Shown here piece after piece: positions 1 to 12,911 of a DNA stretch of 64,000 nt. The stretch's first letter is position 1, and each line of letters starts with the position of its first letter. The stretch comes from Tachypleus tridentatus (taxonomy: Eukaryota; Arthropoda; Merostomata; Xiphosura; Limulidae), in assembly GCF_004210375.1 (NCBI RefSeq), contig NC_134837.1:155847310-155911309 (forward strand), written 5' to 3'. Both the position numbers and the translations under genes were made by a program. The notes under the pieces were generated by a model. That model did not search any database and was not told the origin of the DNA. It saw only the letters and a program-made list of their open reading frames with translations.

Positions 1-2
1 CT

Positions 3-1179
3 GGCAAACGACCGCGCATTGATGACTCTGTACGGTCAAACTCACAACTTGAATCTGTCCCGTTATTTTTAATTATACATTCTTTAACTGAAAATCCCTT
101 AGGGCAGATGTCTTTATTTTTTATTCAGAAGGGTTTAGAAGGGCTTGCTGGCTCTCCTAAATCAGGAAAAAATTACGGTCTGGGGAGATTTTAGTGGAAA
201 CATCTTCATCACAACATTCCAAACTCCTCTTGAAATTACAGGCCATTCGTGATATATCCATTTACTTCTCATTCTACTTTGAATTATTGCAGAGGAGTTA
301 TAGTTGAGAGGGATTTAAAGACCATCCCTGAGTCAGAAATTTTTGCAGGTTTCACCAGCTAAGGTGTTACAACCGTGTGCTGAATTTTTATTTGTAAAGA
401 CGGGATTATGGAGCTAACAAATGTTCTAATATTAACATTTTACAATATTACGTCCTCCTACCACAATCAATGCAAGATATCTGAATTGTGAGGTACGGCC
501 TTATATTCCTAACCCTGTTAGATGTTTTCATTTCAACGATTTGGCCATTCAAAAACATCTTGCCGTGGTTACTTAATCCTTAACCTAAGCCCGTTGTGCT
601 GGTAAAGATCAGGATGCTTTTGAATGCCAACTAGAACCGCATTGTATTAACTGTAATGGTCCACATTCTTCTTATTTTACCTTTTTCTTAAATGGGTAGA
701 AGAGAAAGAAATACAACATCTAAAGACAGTTCACAATATTACTTACCCAGAGGCTCGGAAATCATTATTCCCAATTCCATCTCAGACTTATGCTGCTGTA
801 ATAGGAGTCCAGACAGACCTGTACTTGCTTCCTACAGAATCTTTAACAGCGTATCTTAATATAGTACCCTCCAAAAATCAACAGAGTTAACGAATCAGTA
901 TCTTCTTTTATCTCTGTCCCTACCATATCTTTCAGACATTGCCCAACTTCACCTTGTTCAAGCCCAGATGTTTCCATGGGGTCTTCCTCTCTTGACACCC
1001 CAAAAATTAAACAAACCATTCGTTCATGCCCTCAATCACTGGAACGTTTGTCTACAAACACCGACCTGCCTACTTGATCCAAAGAAGGATCACTAGAGAG
1101 TGACCGACCCACATCCAGTAAAGAAAAAAGCGTGGTCGCAAGCAGAAGGTCTCCGTGGCATATTCTCCAAAATAAATAA
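3..1179 (+). pseudogene. LINE ORF1 (gag-like zinc-knuckle protein), broken
   Basis: ORF1 proteins of this group bind element RNA to form the ribonucleoprotein. From base 3 the frame reads a typical gag N-terminus (LFLIIHSLTENPL, then FIQKGLEGLAGSPKS) up to a stop near 193. Later segments in other frames match copy 2: an IPESEIFAGF-like block near 325-355 and a cysteine-rich region near 510-690 corresponding to the double CCHC knuckle. A lysine/arginine-rich tail (near 1120-1150) ends at TAA 1177-1179, two bases before the ORF2 ATG. Several frameshifts and stops make it non-functional. Confidence 0.75.
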
Positions 1180-1181
1180 AA

Positions 1182-4100
1182 ATGGCCACACTAATCCAAT
1201 GAAACTATCGGGAGTTTCAATCAAATATGAATTACATCAAGGATTTGATTGACTTTTATCATTCCAAATGTCTTTCGTTACAGAAAGCATTTTAAAAACC
1301 TGCTAATACAGCCACAATTCGACAATACTCCTTATACCGAAATGACAGGTCATGTGTAGGAGAAGGACATGGGGAGTAGCACTGCTGGTTGATCAACATG
1401 TGTCCACCTGGTCCTTGTCATTGAATACATCCATCCGTATCTCCTTGGGTCGTACCATCACTGTTTGCTCTCTGTACCTTACTCCTGGAAAAGTTATCAT
1501 CCATCAGACCTTGATGCCCTCATTGAGCAACTGCCAACCCCCTTTTTAGTTTTGGGGGATCTTAATAGACATTATCCCCTCTGGGGTGGTTCTAGTATTA
1601 ATGTGATGGATCGTGTTGTAGAGCATATTATCCTGAATCACAACCTGTCTCTCTTCAATACTGGCTCTCACACTTATTTTCATGCATCCAGTCAGTCATT
1701 TACTGCTATTGATCTTTCTATCTACTCCTATTTGCTTTTCTTGGGAGGTTAACATCAATCTACGGGGTAGTGATCATTTTCCTGTCATATTAAGAGTGAT
1801 TGGTCGTGGTCAGTGCCACCTGACCCGTGCACCTCAGTGAAAGTTGGACCAGGCCCTCTTTCACTGTTCTCTCGGAACTTAATCCTGCCATCTTATGATT
1901 GCGTAGTAGCAGTAACTAACTGTATTGTCCAAGCAGCTGCTCAATGCATCCCCAAAACCTCGACATTTTTTCACGGCATCCCTGCTTCTGGTGGAACACT
2001 TCTTGTTCTATAACACGAATAGCTGAGAAACGTGCTTGGGATAAATTTTGTAAACATCCCACGCTTTCAAACCGCATTGCATTTCAGCAAGCCCATGCAC
2101 AGGCTCGGCGAGTTAGACGTCAAAGTCAGAAGGAATCTTGGATTAAATACACCTCCAGTATTTCTTCAACCACCAGTTCAAACGTCATATGGGACAGGTT
2201 CTGGAAGGTGAGTGAATGGTATACTTCTGCCTCATCTCTATCTTAATATTGAACGGCCATGAAGCTGCTGATGCTCAGAACATTGCAAATACTTTTGGTG
2301 AAGGTTTCTCTCATGTATTTAGCTCTTCAAACTCATCTCCTTCCTTCTCAGCTATTAAAACACGAGTTGAACATCTGCCTCTTTCCTTTCCTGATCATCA
2401 CTATGATTACAATTGCCCTCTTACACTGGTGGAACTCAAACTTGCGCATTATCAGTCTGGCAACACATCAGTTGGACCTGATGATATACATTATGAGACG
2501 CTACGCCATCTTTCTTCTGCCTCTCTTACTATTTTCCTGGCTGTCTTTAACTGGATATAGCAGAGGAATGTCTTTCCTGATGCTTGGCACCAAGTTATTG
2601 TACTCCCTATTCTTAAACCTGGGAAGGATTCAAAGATTCTTTCGAATTACCGTCTAATTACTTTGACGAGTTGTCTCAGTAAGACCTTAGAGAGGATGAT
2701 TAATGCTCGTCTTGTTTGGTTCCTCGGATCAAACAACCTTCTCTCACCCAGTCAGTGTGGGTTCTGAAGACAATGATCCACGATAGACCACTTAATTCGC
2801 CTTGAAACATCAGTCAGAGAAGCCTTTTTAAAGCGACAACATCTTGTTTCTATGTTTTTGATTTTGAGAAAGCTTATATGATACAACATAGAGATATAGA
2901 ATCTTGCGAGACTTTCATTCATACGGATTGCGCGGCAATTTGTCACTTTTCATTAAGCATTTTTTAATGAACCGTCGATTCCAGGTGCGTGTGGGCTCAA
3001 CACTTTCCCGTTTTACCCACAGGAACTTGGAGTCTCTCAGGGCTGTATTCTGAGTGTCACAATTTTCATTATAAAGATAAATTTCATCAGTGAACAGTTA
3101 CTCCCTACAGTTGCAAATGGTCTTTTTGTTGATGACTTTCACATGAGATGTGTGGACCACACCAAATGATTTTCAACTTTCTCTCCCTAAAACTGTTTGT
3201 GTATATTTCTGCCACCAATGGGGTATTCATCCAGATCCAGAACTTCGTATTGATGATGATGTACTTCCTGTCGTCCCTGAGGCAAAGTTCTTAGGTCTTA
3301 CATTTGACTGTAAATTAAACTTTTTTTCCATATCAAGCAACTTCATGTTAAATGTATAAGAGCACTGAACATTCTCCGTGTCCTCTCTTCCACCTCTAGG
3401 GGAGCAGATTGATATTCCATGCTTAAAATTTATCGTGCCCTTTTCTGATCCAAACTTGACTATGGGTTTTATGGTTCCGCCAGAACCTCAACACTGAAAA
3501 TGCTGGATTCTATCCACCATCAGGGGCTTCGGCTTTGCAGTGGAGCCTTTCGTACTTTTCCGGTTCAAATTTTGTATGTGGAGTCCCATGAACCCTCTGT
3601 GTATATTCACCATTTGCAACTGTCTTTTATGTATGCTTCCAAACCACAGCATCATACTTGCGGCTGTGTTTTCTATCCTCAGTGGGCCACACTTTTTTAT
3701 AATGGAAAATCTGTCATTGTTCCTTTTAGCCTTCGTATCCGGGCACAATCAGAAAAATTGGATCTATCTTTGAATAGCATAGTAGTGTCAAAAAATCGGA
3801 CTCTTCCACCATGGCTAATTACTATCCCCAACTGTGACCTATCTTTGAGTCATCTGAGGAAGGCTGGTACTCCTGATTGGAAATCTCTCTTTATTTGCTG
3901 AACATCTTTCAAGCGATCCATCCATTACCATATATACAGGTGGTTCAAAATCAGGTGGTAGGCTCTGCCATGGTTTGTTACAGTTCGGTTGTACCACACA
4001 AAATCCCCTCTACAGTTTCTGTGTTCACTGCCAAATTGTATGCCATTTCTCTTGCCCTGAATCATGTTGAAACTATGCAATATACGAATTGTACGATCTA

Positions 4101-4743
4101 TACTAATTCACTCAGCTATCTGTTGGCCCTGACATCATCCCATGCTAATTACCATCCTATTCTTATCAATATCCAAAACAAACTGGCCCATTTCTCTCTT
4201 TCTTCTATCTCTGTCCAGATTTTTTGGATACCAGGTCATGTTGGTTTTTGTGGGAATGAGCTAGCTGACAGAGCAGTAAAGTCCATCTGCTCTGGCTTTA
4301 TCACTACCGTACCTGTTCCATACATGGACTAAGATCCAGTTATCAAACCCCACTGTACACCAGTTGGCAGTCGACCAGGAGTGAGCAACGAAATAATAAG
4401 CTTCTTCAAATCAAACCTTCTTTAACTCTTTGGACATCTTGTTTTCGGTAAAGATCGAAGGGAGGAAGTTGTTTTGGCTAGGCTATGCATTGGTCACAGT
4501 TTTTTAACTCACCAGTTACTTTTATCTGGTACTGATGCACCAATGTGTGGTCTGTGTGGCACTCAGGTCACAATCGTACATATTTTATTATCATCCCATC
4601 GTTGCAACCAAGAATGATGACGTCATTTTACACATATTTTTAAGGTAGGTTTGCCCTATTTATCCAGTGTCATAGGTGATACTGGCCGTCTCACTCATGT
4701 TTTTATATTTTTAAAAGCCATTGGTCTTTTTAACTTAATTTAA
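1182..4743 (+). pseudogene. LINE ORF2 (endonuclease, RT, RNase H), broken
   Basis: ORF2 nicks the target and reverse-transcribes the element RNA. The ATG at 1182-1184 starts MATLIQ, followed by a stop where copy 2 and the family have WNCRG. Endonuclease: LGDLNRHYPLWG near 1549-1585. Reverse transcriptase: the catalytic box reads FVDD at 3125-3136, but about 65 bases directly after it, present in copy 2, are deleted. RNase H (3930-4310): the usual YTDGS is YTGGS, FTAEL is FTAKL and YTDS is YTNS, so the acidic residues are lost, while GHVGFCGNELAD is kept near 4233-4268. A C-terminal Cys-His motif lies near 4540-4600. The ORF ends FLKAIGLFNLI-TAA at 4741-4743. Several frame breaks. Confidence 0.85.
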
Positions 4744-4981
4744 GGTTTTTATTGGACTATATACTGTTTTAGCATGATTTCTTTTACACATTTTAATTTT
4801 TGTTTTGACCTGAACCAAGAACTGGAAAGGTCAACTTCAGTAACAGCAAGTTTGAACTTAATGCTTCACTCTTAATTTTACGTATTTTTACCTTTATACC
4901 ATTATAGTATACTACATCTTGTTTGGCACAGATGGCCTAATAGCTTTGTGCCAATAAACATAAAATACCTACCTATCTACC

Positions 4982-6660
4982 ACTTTGCAGGCAGTTGTGT
5001 AAAAAGATTCATAGTATTTGCAGCCAACTTAGCCTCATTACAAATTGAACTCCAATGCTCATGCAGTGTTTTTAAATTAGTCAACAGATTGTTAATGTTG
5101 CTCACTTCAATATCAATGGTAGCTTTGTGGGACTGCAACATTTAATTGTGCTGATTGTACTAATCACAAGTACCTTTAACCATAACCAGATTCTAGTCAT
5201 CAAGATGCATGAAAATGACTGGACATAGTTATATATATATATTTGATTTCAGTTTTTGTTTGAGATGTATAATCTAGTTGAAGAATTTCTGAGAATGCAT
5301 CCAGAATCCCAGGAAGATGAGTTACAAAAAGTCTGACACTATCCACTCTTTACACTCACTGTGCTCCTAAAAGTCCAAGAAGAAAACAGCCAATATTCTT
5401 TACAAGAATCTTCATCACTGTGGGCTACAATTAAATAGACTGTAAAACTTTTGATTTATTCCAAAGAATGTCTGAGCCTCTGTGCAACTTTCTGCTGCTT
5501 GTGCTCAACAAAGATTGAGATTACGACAAGAAAATGGTGAGAATTGAGCTAGGATATTAACTTATTGTAAAAGAGCTTGAGCACCATTATACTCGCCAGA
5601 CACGTTGGACTCACTCCCATATCCTTGGGCTCTGCAATCTATTATTAGTATTTCATGATCAGCTAAGCATTCAAATATTAGATTATAAATATCAGCACCA
5701 TACTTCTTATTGCAATCACTAAATCGTAGTACACGCTCAGCACATGTTACTATGATTCTCTCTGGAACTCTCCTGACAAGTAGTGAGCTTGAAAACAGTA
5801 ACCTCTTTGCTGATATTCTGCAATTGTCTTTGCATGCTCTCTTATACCCAGGTCATAATGCTCGAACAGCTCAGTTATTCTTAAAAATTATCAGGTGCAT
5901 CAGTCATTTGTGATGATCTACAAAAGGCTAAATCTTTCTTCTCACAAGAAAAGGACAATATCTATAATCATCTTTAGGGTATCTTTTTATTTGGCTGATC
6001 TTGAAATAATAGTCTTCTCAAACTGAAGCAAACACAGGAGTTTGCTCCATAAAATCTCTCAAGCTCATACCATTCAGTATAACATCTCTTATGATGAACA
6101 CTTTTCTCTTCTCTGGGAGCCTGTCATAATATTTCTTCCAGTTTGTTGTTAGTGGCAAACCTGTTACAGTTGTAACTGTAGAACGTGATGGAAATAAAGT
6201 CTTGGCAAGAATTTGACATTGAACACAGTACAAAGCTTGCCTGATATTACTCCAAACTAGCCAGTCACAACTATTGTATTCCATTTTGTAGCATACAATT
6301 TAGAAAATAATTGGGAACGGAAGATTTTTACGGTGTTTTAACAACTAGGTCTAGGTTTTCAACTAATACATAGTCATCTGTTAACATACCTATATCAAAG
6401 CCATGAGCTGTTGTAGTTTCCAGGAACATTTTTTAAAGTAATGATAGTCACTTTGCATTTCTGTAGCAGGATGTACTGAGAGACTGTCATTGACATTCGT
6501 ACTGGTATAATTTGACATTTCATCAAGCTTAGTCAATTTATTTGAAGCAGCAGCATTTGCTTCCTTTGTATTACTAACGTCAGACCCTGAATGAAAAGCT
6601 GTGGGCTGATCTTCACTTTTATTTTCGAAACCGACAACAAAAGGAGTTTTTCTCCCACTA
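4982..6660 (-). pseudogene. ZMYM1-like / hAT-related transposase gene, eroded
   Basis: Read on the minus strand from about 6660 down, fragments appear in the order expected for the ZMYM1/'TTF-type zinc finger with hAT dimerisation' family. First comes a Ser/Asn-rich leader (6660-6400). Next is a TTF-type segment, DWLVWSNIRQALYCVQC then LTTNWKKYYDRLPEKRK (6284-6018, open for 88 codons). A DUF4371-like part follows (about 5930-5600) with ECLADHEI and RAQGYGSESNVSGEYNGAQAL. The last piece is near the C-terminus, IDIEVSNINNLLTNLKTLHEHW and NEAKLAANTMN (about 5130-4985). Stops and frameshifts separate the pieces. The remaining C-terminus, including any hAT dimerisation domain, is missing exactly where LINE copy 1 ends, so the LINE appears to have landed in this gene. 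It could be a transposon copy or a retrocopy; no terminal repeats were seen. Confidence 0.7.
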
Positions 6661-6905
6661 CTTTCAGTATATTATTTCAGCTGTTTGAATTTCCACTTGT
6701 TTTTTCTCCAAGTTTATTCGTATATTGTTGAGACATTCCTCAATTGGAAAGGAATTTTAAGCTTGACATTTTTAAGTCATCGAGATATATTTAAACAGGA
6801 AAATAAGTTCAAGATTAATATATATGTAGAAACACTACCCATAAAAACTTTGCAACTGAACAGTAGTAACATGTGTGTGTGCGTGTATTTCTTACTATGC
6901 ATATT

Positions 6906-7178
6906 GGGCCAGCATGAGCAGGTGGTTAGGGTGCTTGACTAGCAGTCTGAGGGTTGCGGGTTCGAATCTCCGTTACAACAAACATGCTCGACCTATTAGT
7001 AGTGTCATCATTATAATATTGCGGTCAATTACACTATTCGTTGGCAAAAGAGTAGTCCAAGAGTTGGCAGTAGATGGTGATGAATAGCGGCCCTCTCTCT
7101 AGTTTTACACTGCTAAATTAGGGACGGCTATCGTATATAGCCCTCGTGTAACTTTGCGAGAAATTCAAAACAAACAAT
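6906..7178 (+). mobile_element. SINE group A (Thr-tRNA-like head), near full length
   Basis: The copy has a tRNA-like head with a B-box (GGTTCGAATCTCC), then the group A body (agcatgctcg-type block, cactattcgttggcaaaagagtag, ttagggacggct) and an A-rich tail (caaaacaaacaa). The head's anticodon-loop equivalent is CGT in good copies, suggesting a tRNA-Thr source. Confidence 0.85.
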
Positions 7179-7499
7179 GCATGTTTTATCACATATAATA
7201 AACCATACTATTTTAGCTATTTGATCTCGGATCTCGGAAAGTTACCAATGACGAAGAAGTCCATTTTACGTGTAGCTCAACCAGTTTCTATTGTCCAAGT
7301 GTCGGTAAGCTTGCTGGCCTGCGTTATGATAGAAACATGTTTGAATCCTCTCAGTTTGGTTCGAGTGTAAAGCACATTTTATCATCTTTTATAGACTTAC
7401 ATTCAAAATTAAAATGAACCTCATTACTATAGACTTGTTTCCCAGGTTTAAATCTTCTTCGTCTATGGAGCTATCAATGACGAAGTGAAATGTCACTCC

Positions 7500-7600
7500 C
7501 AACGAGTGGGAGAGCGAGCATGTTTAGCGCGACCTGGATTCGAAACCGCGACCCTTGGATTACGAGTTGAACGCCTTAACACGCTTGGCCATGTCGGGCC
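7500..7600 (-). mobile_element. SINE group A, head fragment
   Basis: Only the tRNA-like head and the start of the body are present, on the minus strand. The reversed B-box (gattcgaaaccgcgacc) and the reversed 5' end (ggccatgtcgggcc) are clear. The 3' body is missing. Confidence 0.75.
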
Positions 7601-7609
7601 AGAAAGCCA

Positions 7610-10600
7610 GTTAAATTATAATAGTTATTGGATGTTATTTACTTGTTTCTTGTTACTCTTATGTGTTTTTAGGTGCGTTTTAAGGTGATATATGGAGTGA
7701 ATTAAACTACAGGATATTGTAATGCGTAGTACGTTAGTCCTAAAATTTTCTCACACACTGCAACTTTTTCTTCTGGCTGATTTCGCTTGTGGTAGTGCAT
7801 ATTTTGCTGTCGGCAACGAATGATAATCTTTATAGAAATTATTACTTGTGTTGTCTCTCTGTTATTTAATAAATTACTTTATTACCTTTTTTTTTTGGCC
7901 CCTTCTTTTCCGGACACCGGTAATTTTCCACTGGTATCACCACCCTCTGGGTGGGTCTGTCAACAACTCGAACGCTGAATATGAATTACAAACGACACAC
8001 ACACGTATGTGCCACATTAAAACTTTATCAAAAGGTTAATAGATTAATATTACACACACTATATCCTAAACAAACAGTCCGTTAATTACTTGTTCTCCAA
8101 GGGGAGTTGAATACTCCAGGTAGTCATAAATGTATAAAAAGAATCTTTATAAATTGTCGTAGATGCTCATAAATCTTATGTGTGATAAACAAGTTATAAC
8201 TAAAAGGCTTTACACAAGTGACTGCAGTATTGCACACCTACTTGAGTCCTTTGTTTCATCTTATTTGTATGTGTGAGAATCAAGAGTTTCATAGCGGCTG
8301 AAGACATCCACTAAAACTTTGTTTTCACAGACGTCGGTTCATGAATACGGGAAACAGCTGTGATCGTTCCATAAGATACATCCATATATACCATTAACAC
8401 TTCAGTCAAGTTTCTTATTTGATAAATGCTTAATATTTTGCTATCTGGCGTTATTAATATGATGTAATTCAGGTACAAATGTGGCCACAAATATGAAGAG
8501 AAGCAAAAAGAAAAATGGTTACAACCAGTAACAACGTCTGAGAAGTCATGATTTACAGCTTATTACTCGCGTATTTTATTTAAGCTACACTTCGCTTTCT
8601 CTTTGCTGCTTAAACAACAATACTTCTCATATGAATGTGGAATTAAAACAAAAGGCTTCGGGTCCAAAGGACAAAGTGATAGAAAAATCCACTTGTACTC
8701 TTTATTCACACAAAACTGACGCAAATTAGAAAATAACTGAGGATTTTGCTTTTATTCACCAGTGAACGCAATCAATAAAATTGTACCGATAGCTCAGTTT
8801 TTTGGGAACGTATACTGTGTCTTGCGTGTAAGCTCTTCCGTACATATATAATCTTCAAGTAATTTATGGTTTCTTACAATTAGTCATTAGAAGCATGTTT
8901 AAAACCGCACGCACGAATTGATAGAGATACCGTGGTTTATGTTAATATTGCTAAGACCTAAAATGAAATCCTGCAGTCGATCTTTACTGGGATCTCGCTG
9001 TAGACAGACAGTTTAATACGTCATGTAACCACATCTTAACTTTTTTGTTACTTCGTGTTTGTACGTATGTTTCGGAGGTACGTAATTTTTAAATGTTTGA
9101 GCTGGATTTTCACATTTCAAGAATTATCAGAAATTTGATGGCTCCTTCGAAATCAATAGAACAAATTTGCCAAATAGCCAAAGTATAATGATAAAAAGCG
9201 TTTTATCCAATACTTTGGGCTGTGTGAATTCCACATCCCAGTTTTCGTTGTATGCCATGTTATTGTTTTATGTATTCTATACGTATCATTGAACATGTAC
9301 TTTTACCTACTCTATTTTCTGTCATACTTTGTCAACCTGCCGATGAGCAGAAACTTAAAACTTTGAAAAATAGACGACTTTCATTGAAACACGGTGAATT
9401 AATTTTGAACTTTGTTGTATAATTTATTAAATGTTGATGTAGTACATGTGTGTGTGTGTGTATAAGGTTATGAAGAAATGCAAAAATAACGGACTATCTA
9501 ATTTAGGAAAAAATGCACCTACTGTAATCAGCGAAACTAATCAACAAATTCAATGTTGCTACCATGTAGTAGCCAATTTCCTAGAGAACATAAAGATAAA
9601 ATGTGAATATATTTTTCTTCCTGTTCCCAGGACATGAGCAGACTCGTCACGACAATGGTTCCTTTTTCAACGTGCTGTCAGTTACATTAGTTCAGTTTTA
9701 GATTCATCTAATTACCACAACTATTGTTTTGGACCCTCGACGGTATTTTTTGTATGTTATTAATTGTTCCTGTATAACATGTTTTCCTTTTTAATTATTA
9801 ATACGAACACTATTGGTATCGAATATTTCTAGTTTTTAAGTATGCTTATTTGGTGAGTATATTTTGATTTTTAAAGAATTATAATTACTTTTTGAGTAAT
9901 TTCTTATTTCAAACTTAAATGCGTAATATTCAAGAATCAATGTAATTCTTGATGACTTCAATAAAAGTGTTAATACCCATACTAACCGTTCTGTTGTAAT
10001 GTAGTATAGCTAATGTTATGTAAAAAGAGATTAGTAGACGCGTTTCCATAACGTTTGTCACATCTATATTGTAAGAAAGTCGAAATGTTATTTATCACAC
10101 TTCCACGACACAATTGTATATGATAACTGAAAGATACGCAACAGTTTGGAATGGGCGAAGTTGGCAAGTGGCCAAAATCCGTGATTCAACTGGTAATGTC
10201 ACTGTCGTTTTTCTGAGGTGTGCTGTATTTTTTCACTTATACTTGTAGTCATGACAACGATAGTTGTTGAATTTTTAAAGACAGTGGCGAATTGGTAGAA
10301 TGTAACCTTAAGAATCTGATTTATGTGATCTGTTTCGCTTGTTATTTTTTGTTGGCAATTCATGAAGCAGAAAATAAAAAATAACGATGCTATGAGCATT
10401 TTTTATTATCTTATTGAAAAAGGCGAACATAGCAAGTCATCGGCACACGTTTGTATTTTTCTTTGAAACTTGATCCTATCAAAATAGGCATTAGGCCAGA
10501 GCTGTAGTGAAGTATGATAGTTAATTTCGACATTACTAGTACCAGATGTGATCGTTTTCATCTCACATGTGTGAATAATAATCACTTCAGTATAAGTACT

Positions 10601-10700
10601 AGGAACCTTCTTGCTTCAGCATGTTATTAATATTAGAGTTTCTGTACTGGTGTCAGCAACACCTAGACATGTACAGGAAGTAAACTCTTTTCTGTTTTTT
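7610..10700. other. AT-rich non-coding stretch, nothing recognised
   Basis: Only short, low-complexity open frames occur here. None carries a recognisable domain. Minor simple repeats include a tg run near 9448-9460. Confidence 0.6.
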
Positions 10701-10703
10701 CCT

Positions 10704-10898
10704 TGCCCTTTCAGCCGTGGGGGCGTTATAATGTGACGCTCAATCCCACTATTCGTTGGTGAAAGAGTAGCCCAAGAATTGGCATTGGGTGGTTATGACT
10801 AGTTGCCTTCCCCCTAGTCTTACACTACTAAATTAGGGACGGTTAGCGCAAATAGCCCTCGTGTAGTTTTGCGCTCAAATCAAAAACTAAACAAACAA
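10704..10898 (+). mobile_element. SINE group A, headless body
   Basis: This is the body and A-rich tail only (from gccctttcagccgtgg to aaactaaacaaacaaa). The tRNA-like head is absent, and the copy directly abuts an inverted SINE head. Confidence 0.85.
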
Positions 10899-10958
10899 AT
10901 CGAACCCGTGGCTTTCAAATTACGAGTCAAGCGCCCTAACCACCTGGCCATGCCGGTC
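10899..10958 (-). mobile_element. SINE group A, head only, inverted
   Basis: The reversed tRNA-like head (tcgaacccgtgg ... ccacctggccatgccgg) follows without a gap after the tail of the plus-strand copy. Confidence 0.8.
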
Positions 10959-10959
10959 T

Positions 10960-12800
10960 CTCTTTCAAATTAGCATCTTTATTGAAGCTTTAGTTTTTAA
11001 ATGCCAGATTTATAGAATTATACGAACAAATTCTAACCACAGACGCCGAGATCTACAAGTCTACTTGTCTTAGGCCTAACATTAGTTAAGACTTTATCAA
11101 GTACGATCTATATTCGATAGAGTACATTTTAGCTTTAGTTTAATTACAGCTACCATCGGTAAATTAACACACAATGTTGTTCTACAACGTAACGTTAGAC
11201 CGTTTTGAAAATTTTGAGAAGCTTTTAACGTGTTGTTTTACAAAATGTCTGTTGAATTATCCTTAAATCCACTAAAAGCGCGTGCGCGTGCATTTTCAGG
11301 ACAACCAAAAGTTGAACATTATTATAATAGATTGTGTCTTTGTTTCTATTGATAAAATGATTTTTACTAAAAAAAGTAAAATGCCACAAAGTAATTCTGC
11401 TAAAGTTAGGTAAGGTTTATATTATCTTTACAATAGAGTATAAGAAGATGTAAAGGTCAAATAAATTTTAGGTACATAAAAAAATGTATATTGACATTCT
11501 AAAACATTTTCTATAATACGAAACATTGTAGCTCATATTTTAAAACAATGTTCCCACAGATGAGGAACAACCAAATAAGAAATGCAGTTTTTAGCTCTTT
11601 TAGTTCTTCTTGCATTAAGCTAAGATAGGAAGATGACAAGAATATCATCCAGCGGAAGTTTACTGAGAGTTAAGTTTGTCGCATCTTGAAAATCTCTAGC
11701 TACCCGCGCAACAACTGAGTTCGTTGCCTGTCGTGTTCTGCCTAATGTTCATGGTTGTTGCTTGATCTCCAGTTTTTGTGGGGACAACTTTATTTAAAGT
11801 GTAGCGAGATCACTTGTAGACTACACATTTTAAATTTTTCACAGTTTAAACAGACTAAGTGCATAGAGTTCATTGTAGCAGGATCTGGGAACGTTTTTAA
11901 TATTCGGTTAATAATGATTGCTATAATTTCAGCTTTTTGTTAATTTTTCTTATCAAAATAATTGTTCGTTTGGAGTTGTGGTTGGAAGGTTGTGAAATTC
12001 TAGCCTCTGAGTTTTCCTTAAAATTTGATCATTACGCAACACTACCAGGAAATATGTCTACTCTCACTACTCAGGATTTGTGTGTGTGTGTATATGAGTC
12101 GGAAGGTTTTGTTTCGTAAGCAAAGCTTTCACTTTGCAGTTTCGGGGTTTGTTTGGAGCCTGCTACTGATCTGAATGCACTATACGTTGCGAAGATTTCT
12201 TCTTCCGTAGGTAACAGTAAAGATTTCCTTCAGAATATTCTGTTCTTTGACTGTACGTCGTTAGTAATTTCGCTAGACAAATATCATTCCTATAAATAAA
12301 GCTGTAAATTATTTCTTCAGCTATAAAAGAAATTTCTGTTAAGATATTACACTGTGGAATGGCCGAACATTCACCGTAAACCAACCGTTGTACTAGAATA
12401 TTGATATCTTTCTTGATAAATACCATAATCATCTCCTATATGTTGTTTTTGTGGAATCACTTCAGTATGTTTGTACGCGCACTTTTATGCGCATTCTATA
12501 AAAAAAAAAAAAATTGTATTTGAGACCCTCTTTATTTTGAATCAGGTCTAACATTCAGTTTTCCAACCTTATATTTCTGTAAGATGTAATATTTATTAAT
12601 GTACCATTAACGATAAAACGTAGAAAACTTTGGAAAGGTTCTAATTTGCATATCGAATTTTACCAATGCGGCTTTTAATGTATTGGTCTCGTTCTCATGT
12701 CGCCTGATTTGCTCATCATCACCTTCCATTGAAAACAGGTTATATATATATATAGCGATCTATGAATGATGTAGATTAGTGATAGCCAGTGACAAACCTC
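10960..12800. other. Non-coding stretch, nothing recognised
   Basis: AT-rich sequence with an A-run near 12501-12513 and a short ta run near 12741-12753. The open frames are short and show no family signature. Confidence 0.55.
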
Positions 12801-12810
12801 TATGCGTTTA

Positions 12811-12911
12811 TTTGTATTTAAGCACAAAGGGCTATCTATGTTCTACCTACCACGGATACCGAAATCCGGTTTCGTGCAGCACGCAGACATGCCTCTGTGC
12901 CACTGAGGGGC
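12811..12911 (-). mobile_element. SINE group C (Val-tRNA-like head)
   Basis: Reversed tail block (atttaagcacaaagggctatc), reversed B-box (ggataccgaaatccgg) and reversed A-box side (tgccactgagggg) identify a group C copy. The short open frames on both strands here are SINE sequence, not genes. Confidence 0.8.

Larger units (their letters stand above)
1..4980 (+). mobile_element. I-group non-LTR retrotransposon (LINE), decayed copy 1
   Basis: This copy reads ORF1 (gag-like), then ORF2 with endonuclease, reverse transcriptase, RNase H and a C-terminal Cys-His motif, then a 3' UTR. It aligns by eye along its whole length with the second copy at 27751-33012. The 5' end lies beyond the window, because a gag-like reading is already open at base 3. 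The 3' end is the shared terminal block (tttgtgccaataaaca) followed by a short A-rich/ctac tail near 4980. An RNase H after the RT is known from the I group and absent from Jockey-type elements, hence the clade assignment. Frameshifts and stops are dense, so the copy is dead and older than copy 2. Confidence 0.9.

Noticed and set aside
5225-5245. TATA-like run as a promoter
   Set aside because: A simple ta repeat within a decayed gene; no start site or downstream ORF.
6906-7178. tRNA-like head as a functional tRNA gene (also in the other SINE copies)
   Set aside because: A- and B-box-like blocks are present, but each is joined to the same SINE body and tail, the acceptor stem is not closed, and the copies are dispersed and mutated.
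7200-7390. Possible additional SINE (tRNA-like ttgaatcctctc block)
   Set aside because: Only one short B-box-like match; no body or tail of any group seen.
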